A stretch of 64,000 nt of DNA from Microbacterium halotolerans. Its GTDB lineage: Bacteria > Actinomycetota > Actinomycetes > Actinomycetales > Microbacteriaceae. Location of the stretch: assembly GCF_003569805.1 (NCBI RefSeq), contig NZ_KZ984051.1, positions 497,779-561,778 of the forward strand. Reading direction: 5' to 3'. Every line of letters begins with the position of its first letter. Position 1 is the stretch's first letter. Below, in pieces: positions 37,239-45,512 of this stretch. Under the pieces are notes generated by a model. It did not search any database. It was not told where the DNA came from and saw nothing but the letters and a program-made list of their open reading frames with translations. Both the position numbers and the translations under genes were made by a program.

Positions 37239-38213
37239 ATGCGCGCGCTCATCCACAACACCTTCGGCGACCCCGCCCAGCAGCTCCACGTGCAGGAGGT
37301 TCCCGATCCAGTTCCCGCCCCCGGCCAGGTGCTCGTGCGCACCACGCTCTCGCCGATTCACAACCACGATGTGCTCACGGTGTCGGGGGACTACGGCTTC
37401 GTGCCGCCGCTTCCCGCGCCGTCGGGCACGGAGGCGACCGGAGTCGTCGAAGCCCTCGGCGAGGGCGTCGACTCACTGCAGGTCGGCCAGCGGGTCTCGG
37501 GCGGCACGTTCGGTGCGTGGGCGGAGAAGTTCGTCGCGAACGCGGCGGGCCTCGTTCCGGTGCCGGATGCTCTGGATGACGAATCGGCCGCGCAGCTCAT
37601 CTCGATGCCGGCAAGCGCACTGGCGCTGCTGAACGCGCTCGGCGTGAGCGAGGGCGACTGGATCGCGCAGAACGCCGCGGGCGGAGCGGTGGGCAGGCTC
37701 ATCGCACAGTTCGCCCGCAGCCGCGGCGTGAACGTGCTCGGACTCGTGCGCCGCAGCGAGGGCGTTGCCGAGCTCGCCGCCGCAGGAATCGATCGCGTCG
37801 TGGCGACCGACCGCGACGACTGGCGCGCCGCGGCGGCCGAGATCACCGGCGGCGCGCCTGTCGCCGTCGGCGTCGACTCAGTCGGCGGGCCCGCCGTAGG
37901 CGACATGCTCGAGCTCGTCGCCGACGGCGGCCGGGTCGTGCTGTTCGGCGCCATGGGCTCGGCGCGGATCGAGGCGGCGAGCCGCCACATCATCTTCCGT
38001 CAGGTCACGATCGAAGGCTTCTGGGGATCCAAGGTCATGTCCGCCATGGATCCGGTCGAACGCGCCTCGCTCATCCGGGAAGTCGTCGAACGCGCCGTCG
38101 CCGGCGACATCACGCTTCCGGTCAAGGAGATCTTCTCGTTCGACCGGATCGCCGACGCCGTCGCCGCCCACAACCGCCCAGGACGCGCGGGCAAGGTGCT
38201 GCTGCGGCCGTGA
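37239..38213 (+). CDS. Zinc-independent MDR oxidoreductase (quinone/enoyl reductase type)
   Basis: NADPH-dependent medium-chain reductase of 324 residues. The N-terminal GroES-like domain carries TLSPIHNHDVL and the cofactor domain holds AAGGAVGRLIAQFARSRGVN near 148-167. No Cys-rich structural zinc lobe is present, as in quinone oxidoreductases and 2-enoyl reductases. ATG 37239 is preferred over GTG 37212 by alignment to the family start. It is divergent from cspA and ends 7 bases before a 72-bp palindromic repeat. Confidence 0.87.
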   Translation: MRALIHNTFGDPAQQLHVQEVPDPVPAPGQVLVRTTLSPIHNHDVLTVSGDYGFVPPLPAPSGTEATGVVEALGEGVDSLQVGQRVSGGTFGAWAEKFVANAAGLVPVPDALDDESAAQLISMPASALALLNALGVSEGDWIAQNAAGGAVGRLIAQFARSRGVNVLGLVRRSEGVAELAAAGIDRVVATDRDDWRAAAAEITGGAPVAVGVDSVGGPAVGDMLELVADGGRVVLFGAMGSARIEAASRHIIFRQVTIEGFWGSKVMSAMDPVERASLIREVVERAVAGDITLPVKEIFSFDRIADAVAAHNRPGRAGKVLLRP

Positions 38214-38220
38214 CCGAGCT

Positions 38221-38292
38221 GCCGAGATGCGCACCTTTTCGACATCCGGGCGTCAAAAACGGCGCATCTCGACGAAAGGTGCGCATCTCGGC
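38221..38292. repeat. 72-bp palindromic intergenic repeat, copy B
   Basis: Perfect 14-bp terminal arms GCCGAGATGCGCAC (38221-38234) and GTGCGCATCTCGGC (38279-38292). Same length as the element at 34358-34429 and inverted relative to it. It starts 7 bases after the stop of the MDR oxidoreductase gene and ends 11 bases before the stop of the convergent gene. Confidence 0.87.
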
Positions 38293-38303
38293 ATCGGCCC
38301 GGA

Positions 38304-39503
38304 TCAGAAGTACGTGTCGATGATCTCGGTGATGCGGTCGTGGTCGTCGGCGACAGGGATCCTGCGCCACTTGTCGAACGCGGTGCAGGGGTGGGAGATG
38401 CCGAAGCAGACCAGGTCGCCCGGTCGCGGCGCGAAGCCGTCCTCGCAGCTCAGGTAGGCGTGCTGGTCGTCCATCTTCGTCACCGCTGCTCCGTCGGCGA
38501 TCTCGGAGACGACGCCGTCGGCGGTGCGCAGTCGGAGCGGAACGGGCATGCCCTCGTCATACGGCGCGTCTCGCTTGCCCATTCCGATGATCGCGTGCCC
38601 CGGCTCGGGCACAGACACCACGTGCGCCCAGATCTCCAGCGCGGCGTCGAGACGCCCCTCCTCCGGAATCCGGTTGAACGCGGTCTTTCCCACGTACACG
38701 CCGTCGTCGTGCGACACGTACGCCCCGCTGCGCAGGATCACCTGCGCCTCGTCGGCGAGCGCCTCGCCGAGCTCGACCGCCACCCTGTCGAAGTACGCAC
38801 TGCCGCCGGCCGTCACGATCGGCCGCTCCGGAAGCACGCCCTCCAGGCGGAGCCGTCGGGTGATCGCTCTGACGCCGTCGAAGTAGGCGGTCACCTCGGC
38901 AACGCTGTGCAGCCCTCCCTCGTACGAGGAGACTCCGGCGAGCCGTACGCCCTCGCTGCGGTGCACGATGTGCGCCAGCCGCGACGCCTCATCCGGCTCA
39001 CGCACGCCCGTGCGGCCTCCGGCGTGGCCGATGTCGACTAGCACCGGGAGCTCGACGCCGGCGCGCACGCCCTCGCGCGCAGCCGCGGCGACGCCCTCGT
39101 CCGAGTCGACGAGGAACAGGATCTCGCCCTTTCCCCCTGCGGCCTCGTCCGCGATCCATCTCAGCGTCGCCGGGTCGAGCACCTCGTTCGCGATCAGGAT
39201 GCGCGACGCACCGAAGCCGCGCGCCGCACGCGCCTGATGCCCCATCGCGACGGTGATCCCCCACGCGCCGGCAGCGAGCTGTCTGGCGAACAGCTGCGGC
39301 GACATCGTGGTCTTGCCGTGCGGCGCGAAGCTCAGATCGTGCCGTGCGCAGAAGTCGGCCAGAGACCGGATGTTTCGCTCGAGCGCGCGCTCGCGCAGGA
39401 CCATCACGGGGAACGAGACGCTGTCGTCGAAGAGCGTCCTGCCGTCCCCGCCGCCCGGCCACAGCCCCTTCGTCGCCCACGGCGCCGAGATCGTCTCCGT
39501 CAT
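38304..39503 (-). CDS. Fold-type III PLP enzyme, D-serine-dehydratase / D-threonine-aldolase family
   Basis: Protein of 399 residues. The PLP lysine is Lys64 in APHGKTTMSP, on an alanine-racemase-like N-terminal barrel. Near the C-terminus SHPCTAF gives His371-x-Cys373. In this family an H-x-C metal pair is found in D-serine dehydratases and H-x-D in D-threonine aldolases, so elimination of ammonia is favoured. Next to a KDG-type kinase, KDPG aldolase, deacylase and RidA, the likely reaction is D-glucosaminate (or a similar 2-amino sugar acid) to a 2-keto-3-deoxy acid plus ammonia. Last gene of a four-gene overlapping operon. Confidence 0.82.
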   Translation of the reverse strand: MTETISAPWATKGLWPGGGDGRTLFDDSVSFPVMVLRERALERNIRSLADFCARHDLSFAPHGKTTMSPQLFARQLAAGAWGITVAMGHQARAARGFGASRILIANEVLDPATLRWIADEAAGGKGEILFLVDSDEGVAAAAREGVRAGVELPVLVDIGHAGGRTGVREPDEASRLAHIVHRSEGVRLAGVSSYEGGLHSVAEVTAYFDGVRAITRRLRLEGVLPERPIVTAGGSAYFDRVAVELGEALADEAQVILRSGAYVSHDDGVYVGKTAFNRIPEEGRLDAALEIWAHVVSVPEPGHAIIGMGKRDAPYDEGMPVPLRLRTADGVVSEIADGAAVTKMDDQHAYLSCEDGFAPRPGDLVCFGISHPCTAFDKWRRIPVADDHDRITEIIDTYF

Positions 39504-41113
39504 GCTCTCTCCGTTCCTGCACGGTCCTGCGATGCTTCCGCCGTCAACGATGACACGTCCCGACGCAGACCGCGGCCGGGAGTCCTGCCCGTCAGCGCAC
39601 CGCCCGCGAGGACCGGGACGCCGGCCACGAGCACGTCGTCGATGCCCTCCGCGAGACGGAGCGGGTTCGCGTAGTCCGCCCTGTCGGCGACCGCGGCCGG
39701 ATCGACGAGCACGAGGTCGGCGTGGAACCCGGCCCGCACGGCGCCGCGCCGCCCCAGCCCCATCCGCGCGGCGGGGCGCTCCGACAGGCGGGTCACCGCC
39801 TGCTGCCATGTCCACCTGCCGTCGGCGGCCATCGCGAGCAGCCGTGCGAAGGCGCCGTACGCCCGGGGATGCGGCGCCTGTCCGACGAAGATGCCGTCCG
39901 ACCCGCCCATGAAGCCCGGATGGGAGAACAGCCTGGTCAGGTTGTCCATCGGCCGCTCGTCGAGCACGGCCATCACGGCGCCGACGCGCATGTCACCGGC
40001 GACGAGCATCCGGATGGTCGCCTCCGCCGCGTCGACGCCGAGCCGCCGCGCGACCTCCGCGAGCGTCAGCCCGACGCACCAGGCCCACTCACTGTTCGGC
40101 ATCGAGGAGATCGTGATCATGCCCGGCCAGTCGGGCCCGAGACTCGGGTGCTCGGCCACGCGAGGGAACCAGTCGGTGCGCAGTCTGGTGACCTCATCCG
40201 GATTCTGCAGCCGCGCCGTCGCATCGCCCGCGGCGAGCGCGCTGTACTCGGGCGGCAGCGTCGGCATCGACAGCAGCGAGGCACCGCGCGTGTACGGGTA
40301 CATGTCGAAGCTCGCATCCGCCCCGCCGTCGGCGAGTTCGCTCATGAGACGCCAGCCGCGCTCGGCATCGAGGTGGAAGTGCGAGATGTGAGCTGCGACG
40401 CCGCTGTGCGCGCAGATCGCGGCGATCTCGCGCACCCCGACGTCCGAGCCTCGCTCGTATCCGCCCCTCATGTGCGTCACGTACAGCGCGTCGGCCGCGG
40501 CAACGGGCTCGGTCAGCTTCGCGATCTCGGCGGTATCGGCGAACAGGCCCGGCACGTAGTCGAGACCGGTCGACAACCCGAGCGCGCCGTCGCGCAGGCC
40601 GTCTGCGACCAGCGTCTGCATCCGCCGCAGCTGCTCGTCGTCCGCCAGGTCGGCGGACATTCCCATCACTTCGTGGCGCACGGTGCCTGCCGGCACGAGG
40701 AAGCCGACGTTCACGGGCGTCGCGTCGTCGTACGTCGCCAGCAGGTCGGCTGTGCCTCCCCCGCGGAACTGCGGATGCCTGCCGTTGATCGCGGCGAAGT
40801 AGTCGCTCGCCCAGCGCCCGTCGCCGGGCGCGTAGGAGACGCCGTCCTGGCCTGCGATCACCGTTGTGACGCCCTGGCGCAGGAGCGCGAGCTGCACCTC
40901 CGGGTCGAACACCCGACCGTCGGCGTGGGAGTGCGCGTCGATGAAGCCTGGCAGCACGAGGCGCCCTCCGGCGTCGATCGCCTCATCGCCGGTTCGTGGA
41001 TCGATGCGCCCGACCTCCGAGATCCGGCCGTCGGCGATCGCGACGTCAGCGCGCGTTCCCGCCTCGGCGCGCTCGTCGACGACGACGCCTCCCCGGATGA
41101 CGGTGCGTGTCAT
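39500..41113 (-). CDS. N-acyl-D-amino-acid deacylase family amidohydrolase
   Basis: Metal-dependent amidohydrolase of 537 residues. The HxH metal ligands are His61 and His63 in FIDAHSHADG. Further ligands are likely in YVTHMRGG and AHISHFHLD, and the late Asp in GGSDGIFVG. Classical D-aminoacylases have a metal-bridging Cys in a GNCG motif; here the equivalent position reads AGQDG (87-91), so the site is altered and the substrate may differ. The ATG overlaps the KDPG aldolase stop and its own stop overlaps the dehydratase start. Proposed to remove an acyl group from an N-acylated 2-amino acid or 2-amino sugar acid. Confidence 0.82.
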   Translation of the reverse strand: MTRTVIRGGVVVDERAEAGTRADVAIADGRISEVGRIDPRTGDEAIDAGGRLVLPGFIDAHSHADGRVFDPEVQLALLRQGVTTVIAGQDGVSYAPGDGRWASDYFAAINGRHPQFRGGGTADLLATYDDATPVNVGFLVPAGTVRHEVMGMSADLADDEQLRRMQTLVADGLRDGALGLSTGLDYVPGLFADTAEIAKLTEPVAAADALYVTHMRGGYERGSDVGVREIAAICAHSGVAAHISHFHLDAERGWRLMSELADGGADASFDMYPYTRGASLLSMPTLPPEYSALAAGDATARLQNPDEVTRLRTDWFPRVAEHPSLGPDWPGMITISSMPNSEWAWCVGLTLAEVARRLGVDAAEATIRMLVAGDMRVGAVMAVLDERPMDNLTRLFSHPGFMGGSDGIFVGQAPHPRAYGAFARLLAMAADGRWTWQQAVTRLSERPAARMGLGRRGAVRAGFHADLVLVDPAAVADRADYANPLRLAEGIDDVLVAGVPVLAGGALTGRTPGRGLRRDVSSLTAEASQDRAGTERA

Positions 41114-41706
41114 GAGGACACGCGCTGGGCGAGCAGGTCGATCTGGCGCGGATCGCTCAGCGCAGAGCCGACGGCCACGACCGAGACCCCCGCGGCGAGG
41201 AACTCGTCGGCGTTGTGCGCGTCCATGCCGCCGGTGGCGACGAACCGGATGCCCGGAAACGGGCCGCGCATCGTGCGGAACCACGAGGCGCCGAGCGTGG
41301 CAGCCGGAAAGGCCTTCACCCAGCCGACGCCGAGCGCCTGCGCGCGCTGCACTTCGGTCGCCGTGGCGACACCCGGCAGGTGCGGCATCTCGCGACGTCG
41401 GCTCGCGTCGAGCACGCTGCCGTCGGTACCCGGCGCAACGGTGAAGGCGGCGCCGGCGCTCGCGCTGGCCTCGACCTGCTCGAGGGTGACGACCGTGCCG
41501 GATCCGACCCCTCTTCCCCGTTCCCTGCCTGCTGCGACGACCGCCTCGAGCGACGGAACGGCATCCGGCGTCTGGATCGGCACCTCGACGAGCCCGATGC
41601 CGAGATCCCATGCCCGGGTCGCCAGCGTGACGGCCTCGGCCGGGGCCATTCCGCGCAGGATCGCCATGAACCGCTGCCCGTCGAACAGCTCGTCGAACGT
41701 CACCAT
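41110..41706 (-). CDS. 2-dehydro-3-deoxy-phosphogluconate (KDPG) aldolase family
   Basis: Class I aldolase of 198 residues. The Schiff-base lysine is Lys131 in GWVKAFPA and the catalytic Glu is Glu41 in LVEVPIQTP. It splits KDPG or a close analogue to pyruvate and glyceraldehyde 3-phosphate. ATG 41706 overlaps the kinase gene by 7 bases, so the two consecutive steps are translationally coupled. A longer in-frame reading lies within the kinase gene and is not used. Confidence 0.88.
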   Translation of the reverse strand: MVTFDELFDGQRFMAILRGMAPAEAVTLATRAWDLGIGLVEVPIQTPDAVPSLEAVVAAGRERGRGVGSGTVVTLEQVEASASAGAAFTVAPGTDGSVLDASRRREMPHLPGVATATEVQRAQALGVGWVKAFPAATLGASWFRTMRGPFPGIRFVATGGMDAHNADEFLAAGVSVVAVGSALSDPRQIDLLAQRVSS

Positions 41707-42686
41707 CGCACCGTCTCCTCCCGCGCCGCGAAGCGCAGCGCGTTCCATTCCTCTTCGCCGATCGCGGCGAGTTCTCTGAGCCGCTGTGCGGGCCCCGGAT
41801 CCGGGGTGTCTCCGCGGTGCCGCAGCGCATGCGCCGCCATCACGTGACCGCGACGCAGGCAGGTGCGCTCGTCCGCGCCGCCCAATCGGCCGTCCAGGTA
41901 GCCGGCGGCGAACGCGTCTCCCGCTCCGATCGGCTCCACCACGTCGACCGTGGGGGCGGGAACGTGCACGCGTTCGGTGCCGACGAAGCTCGTCGCGCCG
42001 ACGTCGGCGTCCTTGACGACGAGCGAGCCGACATCCGGCAGCAGCTCGCGCACCTCGTCCGCCGTTCCCGCTCCCCACAGCTCTGCCGCCTCGTCGCGGC
42101 CGACGAAGACGATGTCGGCACGGCGGGCGTGCTCGAGCAACACGGGTGCTGCTCGCTCCACCGCCCAGAGTCGGGGGCGGAAGTTCACGTCGAAGGTCGT
42201 CATGACGTCGCCCGACCGGCCGGACAGCACGGCGTCGACGACGTCGTTGCACGATTCCGACAGTGCGGCCGTGATGCCGGACAGATGGCACACGTGGCGC
42301 TCGGCCAGACGCAGGCCCACGAGATCGGCAGGGCTCATCGCCGACGCGGCGGAGTGCGCGCGGTAGTAGAGCACATCGCTGCGGCCGTCGACGACGTCCT
42401 TGAAGTAGACCCCTGTCTGCCTGGCGTCGTCTTCGACGACGCCAGAGACCTCGACGCCGCGGAGGCGCAGCGAATCGAGGATCCGGCTGCCGAACGGATC
42501 GGCGCCGACTCTGCTGAACCACTCCGCGCGACGGCCGAGATGAGTCAGCCCGACCGCGACGTTCGACTCGGCTCCCGCAACATGCAGCTCGGCCGTCTCG
42601 GCACTGCGCAGCCCCTCGCCCACCGAGGCGATGAGAACCATGCTCTCGCCGAGGCAGAGCACATCGGCAGGTTCCGCGGCGCTCAC
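41700..42686 (-). CDS. PfkB-family sugar kinase (2-keto-3-deoxygluconate kinase-like)
   Basis: Ribokinase-fold kinase of 328 residues. The anion hole and catalytic base GAGD-257 (PIGAGDAFAAGY) and an N-terminal GE...GAESNVAVGLTHLG region are intact. Adjacency to a KDPG aldolase makes 2-keto-3-deoxygluconate the best substrate guess. First gene of the operon. Start is GTG 42686 by family alignment; upstream sequence is the divergent promoter region to the IclR gene, which carries two TGTTGC sites. Confidence 0.85.
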   Translation of the reverse strand: MSAAEPADVLCLGESMVLIASVGEGLRSAETAELHVAGAESNVAVGLTHLGRRAEWFSRVGADPFGSRILDSLRLRGVEVSGVVEDDARQTGVYFKDVVDGRSDVLYYRAHSAASAMSPADLVGLRLAERHVCHLSGITAALSESCNDVVDAVLSGRSGDVMTTFDVNFRPRLWAVERAAPVLLEHARRADIVFVGRDEAAELWGAGTADEVRELLPDVGSLVVKDADVGATSFVGTERVHVPAPTVDVVEPIGAGDAFAAGYLDGRLGGADERTCLRRGHVMAAHALRHRGDTPDPGPAQRLRELAAIGEEEWNALRFAAREETVRW

Positions 42687-42701
42687 CGCCTTGATCCGGA
42701 G

Positions 42702-42735
42702 TGTTGCATTATTTGCACAATCTGTTGCGATATTC
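42702..42735 (-). promoter_or_regulatory. Candidate IclR operator upstream of the kinase operon
   Basis: TGTTGC-N7-GCACAA at 42702-42720 matches, in arms and spacing, the TGTTGC-N7-GCAACA palindrome in front of ridA. A second TGTTGC half-site follows at 42723-42728. The pair lies 16-49 bases upstream of the kinase start, in the space shared with the divergent IclR gene. Confidence 0.6.
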
Positions 42736-42946
42736 GATGTACATTGAGCATAGGTTCGCGTCGGGAACGACGTCAAGGCCGACCCGCCCGACACAACGCA
42801 GTCGATACGCCGGATGCCTCCGGCACCATCCGCGGCAGTCCGCGCTTCTCGCTCGCACAGTCCAGCGGACCGACTGCGCTGTGCACGCAACGCCCGCGAG
42901 AGTCGCTCGGCGAGGTGCTCGGTCCCGGTTCGCGCACTGTGACAGC

Positions 42947-43717
42947 ATGAGCGCATCGCTCAGGCCTATTTCGGGAGACACAGTGTCGCAGACCGTGCAA
43001 CGCGCGACGGAGCTCATCGAGTTCATCGCGGAGGACCCGCGCACCCTCGCCGAGGCGGCGGAGAAGTTCGATGTGCATCGCTCGACGGTGTTCCGCCAGC
43101 TGCAGACGCTCGAGCGCGCCGGCTTCCTCGTGCACCGGTCGGACGGCCGCTACGCGATCGGTTCGCGCATCATCTCGATCGCTCAGCACGCGCTGGAACG
43201 CATCGATCTGCGCCGCATCGCGCACGACCACCTCATCCGGCTGCAGACCCGTGCCGGCTGCACGGTGCACCTCGCGCAGCTGATGGAGAACAGCATCGTC
43301 TACGTCGACAAGATCGAGGACACCAGCGGTGTGCGGATGTACTCTCGCGTCGGCAGAACCGTGCTGCCGCAGGCGACGGGGGTCGGCAAGGCGATCCTCG
43401 CGCAGCTGCCCACCGCGCGCCGCGACGCCGTGCTCGCCGGCGTCGAATGGCAGGCCTACACAGACACCACGCTGACCGACCGGAAGAGCCTCGACGCCGA
43501 GCTCGACCGGATCGCCCGGCGCGGCTGGGCCGTCGACGACAGCGAGTTCGAGGGCTTCACGAACTGCATCGCCGCACCTGTGTCCAACTCGGACGGCACC
43601 GTCGTCGGCGCGATCTCGCTCACATCGCTGAAGGCGCTGCACGACCTCGACGACCTGCGCACGCACCTCGACGATCTGCTCGAAACCGCAGGACAGGTCT
43701 CGCGGGACCTGGGGTAG
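42947..43717 (+). CDS. IclR-family transcriptional regulator
   Basis: Regulator of 256 residues with an N-terminal winged helix (RATELIEFIAEDPRTLAEAA, then FDVHRSTVFRQLQTLERAGF) and an IclR effector-binding domain. Sugar-acid pathway genes are common IclR targets and the effector is often a keto acid such as KDPG. It is divergent from the kinase operon with 260 bases between starts. ATG 42947 is used; GTG at 42983 would shorten the protein by 12 residues. Confidence 0.88.
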   Translation: MSASLRPISGDTVSQTVQRATELIEFIAEDPRTLAEAAEKFDVHRSTVFRQLQTLERAGFLVHRSDGRYAIGSRIISIAQHALERIDLRRIAHDHLIRLQTRAGCTVHLAQLMENSIVYVDKIEDTSGVRMYSRVGRTVLPQATGVGKAILAQLPTARRDAVLAGVEWQAYTDTTLTDRKSLDAELDRIARRGWAVDDSEFEGFTNCIAAPVSNSDGTVVGAISLTSLKALHDLDDLRTHLDDLLETAGQVSRDLG

Positions 43718-43893
43718 GGCGCCACACGAGTGCCCACGCGTTCTCAAGGGGCTTTCGGTGGGCCGAAGTGTGGTCGCCGCTCTCGCCGGTCGGCTCCGGC
43801 GTGACGGAGTGCGCCGAACTCACGATGGTGGCGCAGTTCGGGACACCGGAACGGGCGGTGCGACCGGGGTCGGGCGAGGGACGACAAGGGGCG

Positions 43894-43912
43894 TGTTGCG
43901 TGTGATGCAACA
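43894..43912 (+). promoter_or_regulatory. Palindromic operator upstream of ridA
   Basis: TGTTGC (43894-43899) and GCAACA (43907-43912) form a perfect inverted repeat with a 7-base spacer, 61 bases before the ridA start. The same half-sites and spacing appear in front of the kinase operon. Nothing else was seen in the 256-base spacer after the IclR gene. Confidence 0.6.
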
Positions 43913-43973
43913 GGATTTGTGATTCCTGCACTTTGCCTTAGCATCGTCACGCCCGCTCCTGAGAGGAACACTG

Positions 43974-44375
43974 ATGCCACGCACCGCCATCCGGACCGAC
44001 ACCGCCCCCGCTGCCGCGCACACCTTCTCCCAGGGGGTCAGGCACGGCAACGTGCTGCAGGTCTCCGGTCAGGGTCCGATGGACCCGGAGACGAAGCGCT
44101 ACATCGCGGCGGGTGACGTGCACGCGCAGACCCTTCGCACCCTCGAGAACGTGCGCGCGATTCTCGAAGCCGGCGGCGCGAGCGTCGGCGACGTGGTGAT
44201 GTTCCGGGTCTACCTCACCGACCGCGGCGACTTCGCCGCCATGAACGAGGCGTACGGCGACTTCGTCGAGCGCCACGTGGGCGACGGTGTTCTCCCCGGC
44301 CGCACCACCGTATTCGTCGGGCTGCCCCATGAGGAGATGCTGGTCGAGATCGACGCCCTCGCTGTCGTGGACTGA
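43974..44375 (+). CDS. RidA-family enamine/imine deaminase
   Basis: Trimeric YjgF/RidA protein of 133 residues that hydrolyses reactive enamine or imine intermediates released by PLP-dependent dehydratases. The key Arg110 sits in VLPGRTTVFVGLP, with Glu120 downstream. A ribosome site (GAGAGGAAC) precedes ATG. It is a separate transcript from the dehydratase operon but shares its putative operator, which fits a role in clearing the dehydratase intermediate. Confidence 0.88.
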   Translation: MPRTAIRTDTAPAAAHTFSQGVRHGNVLQVSGQGPMDPETKRYIAAGDVHAQTLRTLENVRAILEAGGASVGDVVMFRVYLTDRGDFAAMNEAYGDFVERHVGDGVLPGRTTVFVGLPHEEMLVEIDALAVVD

Positions 44376-44423
44376 TCCAGACCGACCGGTGAGCGCTCCT
44401 CAGCCCGCCGAACGGGCCCCTCG

Positions 44424-45512
44424 TCACCGTTCATCGAGACGGAACCGCACCTCGGCGACGAGTCCGCCGCCATGCCGTGAGGTGAGGAGCAGCGTCGCGT
44501 CATGGGCGCGTGCGATGCTCTGCACGATCGCAAGCCCCAGTCCGACTCCGGCATGATCTCCGCTGTGCGTGCGTGTCGACGCGCGCTGGAACGGCTCGAC
44601 GATCGTCTCGAGCACCTCAGGGGCGATCGCCTCGCCGGTGTTCGAGACGATCAGCACGAGGGCGTCGGCCTGCCGCGACAAGTGCACCGACACCGTGCCG
44701 CCGTGCCGGAGGTTGTGCACGATGCCGTTGTGCACAAGGTTCGCGATCATCTGCTGCAGCAGTGTGGGAGACCCGATCGTCGGCACCGCCTCACCTGTTA
44801 CGCGCAATGCGACGCTGTGGCTCTCGGCCAGGGGGAGCAGGTTCTCAGCAGCCTCCTCCGCGAGCAGCAGGAGGTCGACCGGATTCCGTTCGAAGGTCCT
44901 GCCGTCGGCGCGAGTCAGCAGCAACAGGGCCTCGGTGAGTTCGATCGCGCGGCTGTTGACGTGCTGCAGCCTTTCGATGAGGTCGTCGACATCGCGCTCC
45001 GGGTCTGCCCGTGCCACCTCGAGAAGAGTCTGTGAGATCGCCAGCGGGGTGCGCAGTTCGTGCGAGGCGTTCGCGGCGAACCTCTGCTGCTCGGCGACAT
45101 GTGCTTCCAACTGCGCGAGCATGACATCGAACACGTCGGCGAGGTCCCTGAACTCATCGCTGCGCCCTTCGAGCGCCACGCGGTATGAGAGCGAGCCCTG
45201 TGCAGCGAGCCGCGCGGCCTCGCCTATGCGGTTCAGCGGTGCGAGCATCCGCCCGGCGAGGAGCCAGCCGCCCGCAAGGCCGCATACGATCAGCGCGATC
45301 ATGGCGGCCGCCGCCCGCGGTACGAACGCGCGCAGCAGATCGTTTCGGTTCGGGACGAAGAACGTCGACGGGATGCTGACATCGGGTACATACCGAAGAA
45401 GGAACAACGACACCACGGCAAGCAGCAAGCCGCCGGTGAGCACGACCACCCCTGCATAGCTCAGTGTCAGTCTCATGCGCGCACTGAGTCCGCGCGGCCT
45501 ACGGGGCAGCAT
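44424..45512 (-). CDS. Sensor histidine kinase (VanS-like)
   Basis: Membrane sensor of 362 residues: membrane segments near 17-40 and 66-88 flank a short external loop of about 25 residues; then a HAMP domain, the H-box NASHELRTPL with His151, N-box NLVHNGIVHN, and G-box GVGLGLAIVQ. The start overlaps the response regulator gene by 14 bases. Pairing with a VanY-type carboxypeptidase gene divergent next door suggests it senses cell-wall stress or a glycopeptide-like signal. Confidence 0.88.
   Translation of the reverse strand: MLPRRPRGLSARMRLTLSYAGVVVLTGGLLLAVVSLFLLRYVPDVSIPSTFFVPNRNDLLRAFVPRAAAAMIALIVCGLAGGWLLAGRMLAPLNRIGEAARLAAQGSLSYRVALEGRSDEFRDLADVFDVMLAQLEAHVAEQQRFAANASHELRTPLAISQTLLEVARADPERDVDDLIERLQHVNSRAIELTEALLLLTRADGRTFERNPVDLLLLAEEAAENLLPLAESHSVALRVTGEAVPTIGSPTLLQQMIANLVHNGIVHNLRHGGTVSVHLSRQADALVLIVSNTGEAIAPEVLETIVEPFQRASTRTHSGDHAGVGLGLAIVQSIARAHDATLLLTSRHGGGLVAEVRFRLDER

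Noticed and set aside
39500..44375. Interpreting the cluster as simple D-amino-acid catabolism (D-aminoacylase plus D-threonine aldolase)
   Set aside because: This would leave the KDPG aldolase and PfkB kinase, which are in the same overlapping operon, unexplained; it is kept only as the alternative.
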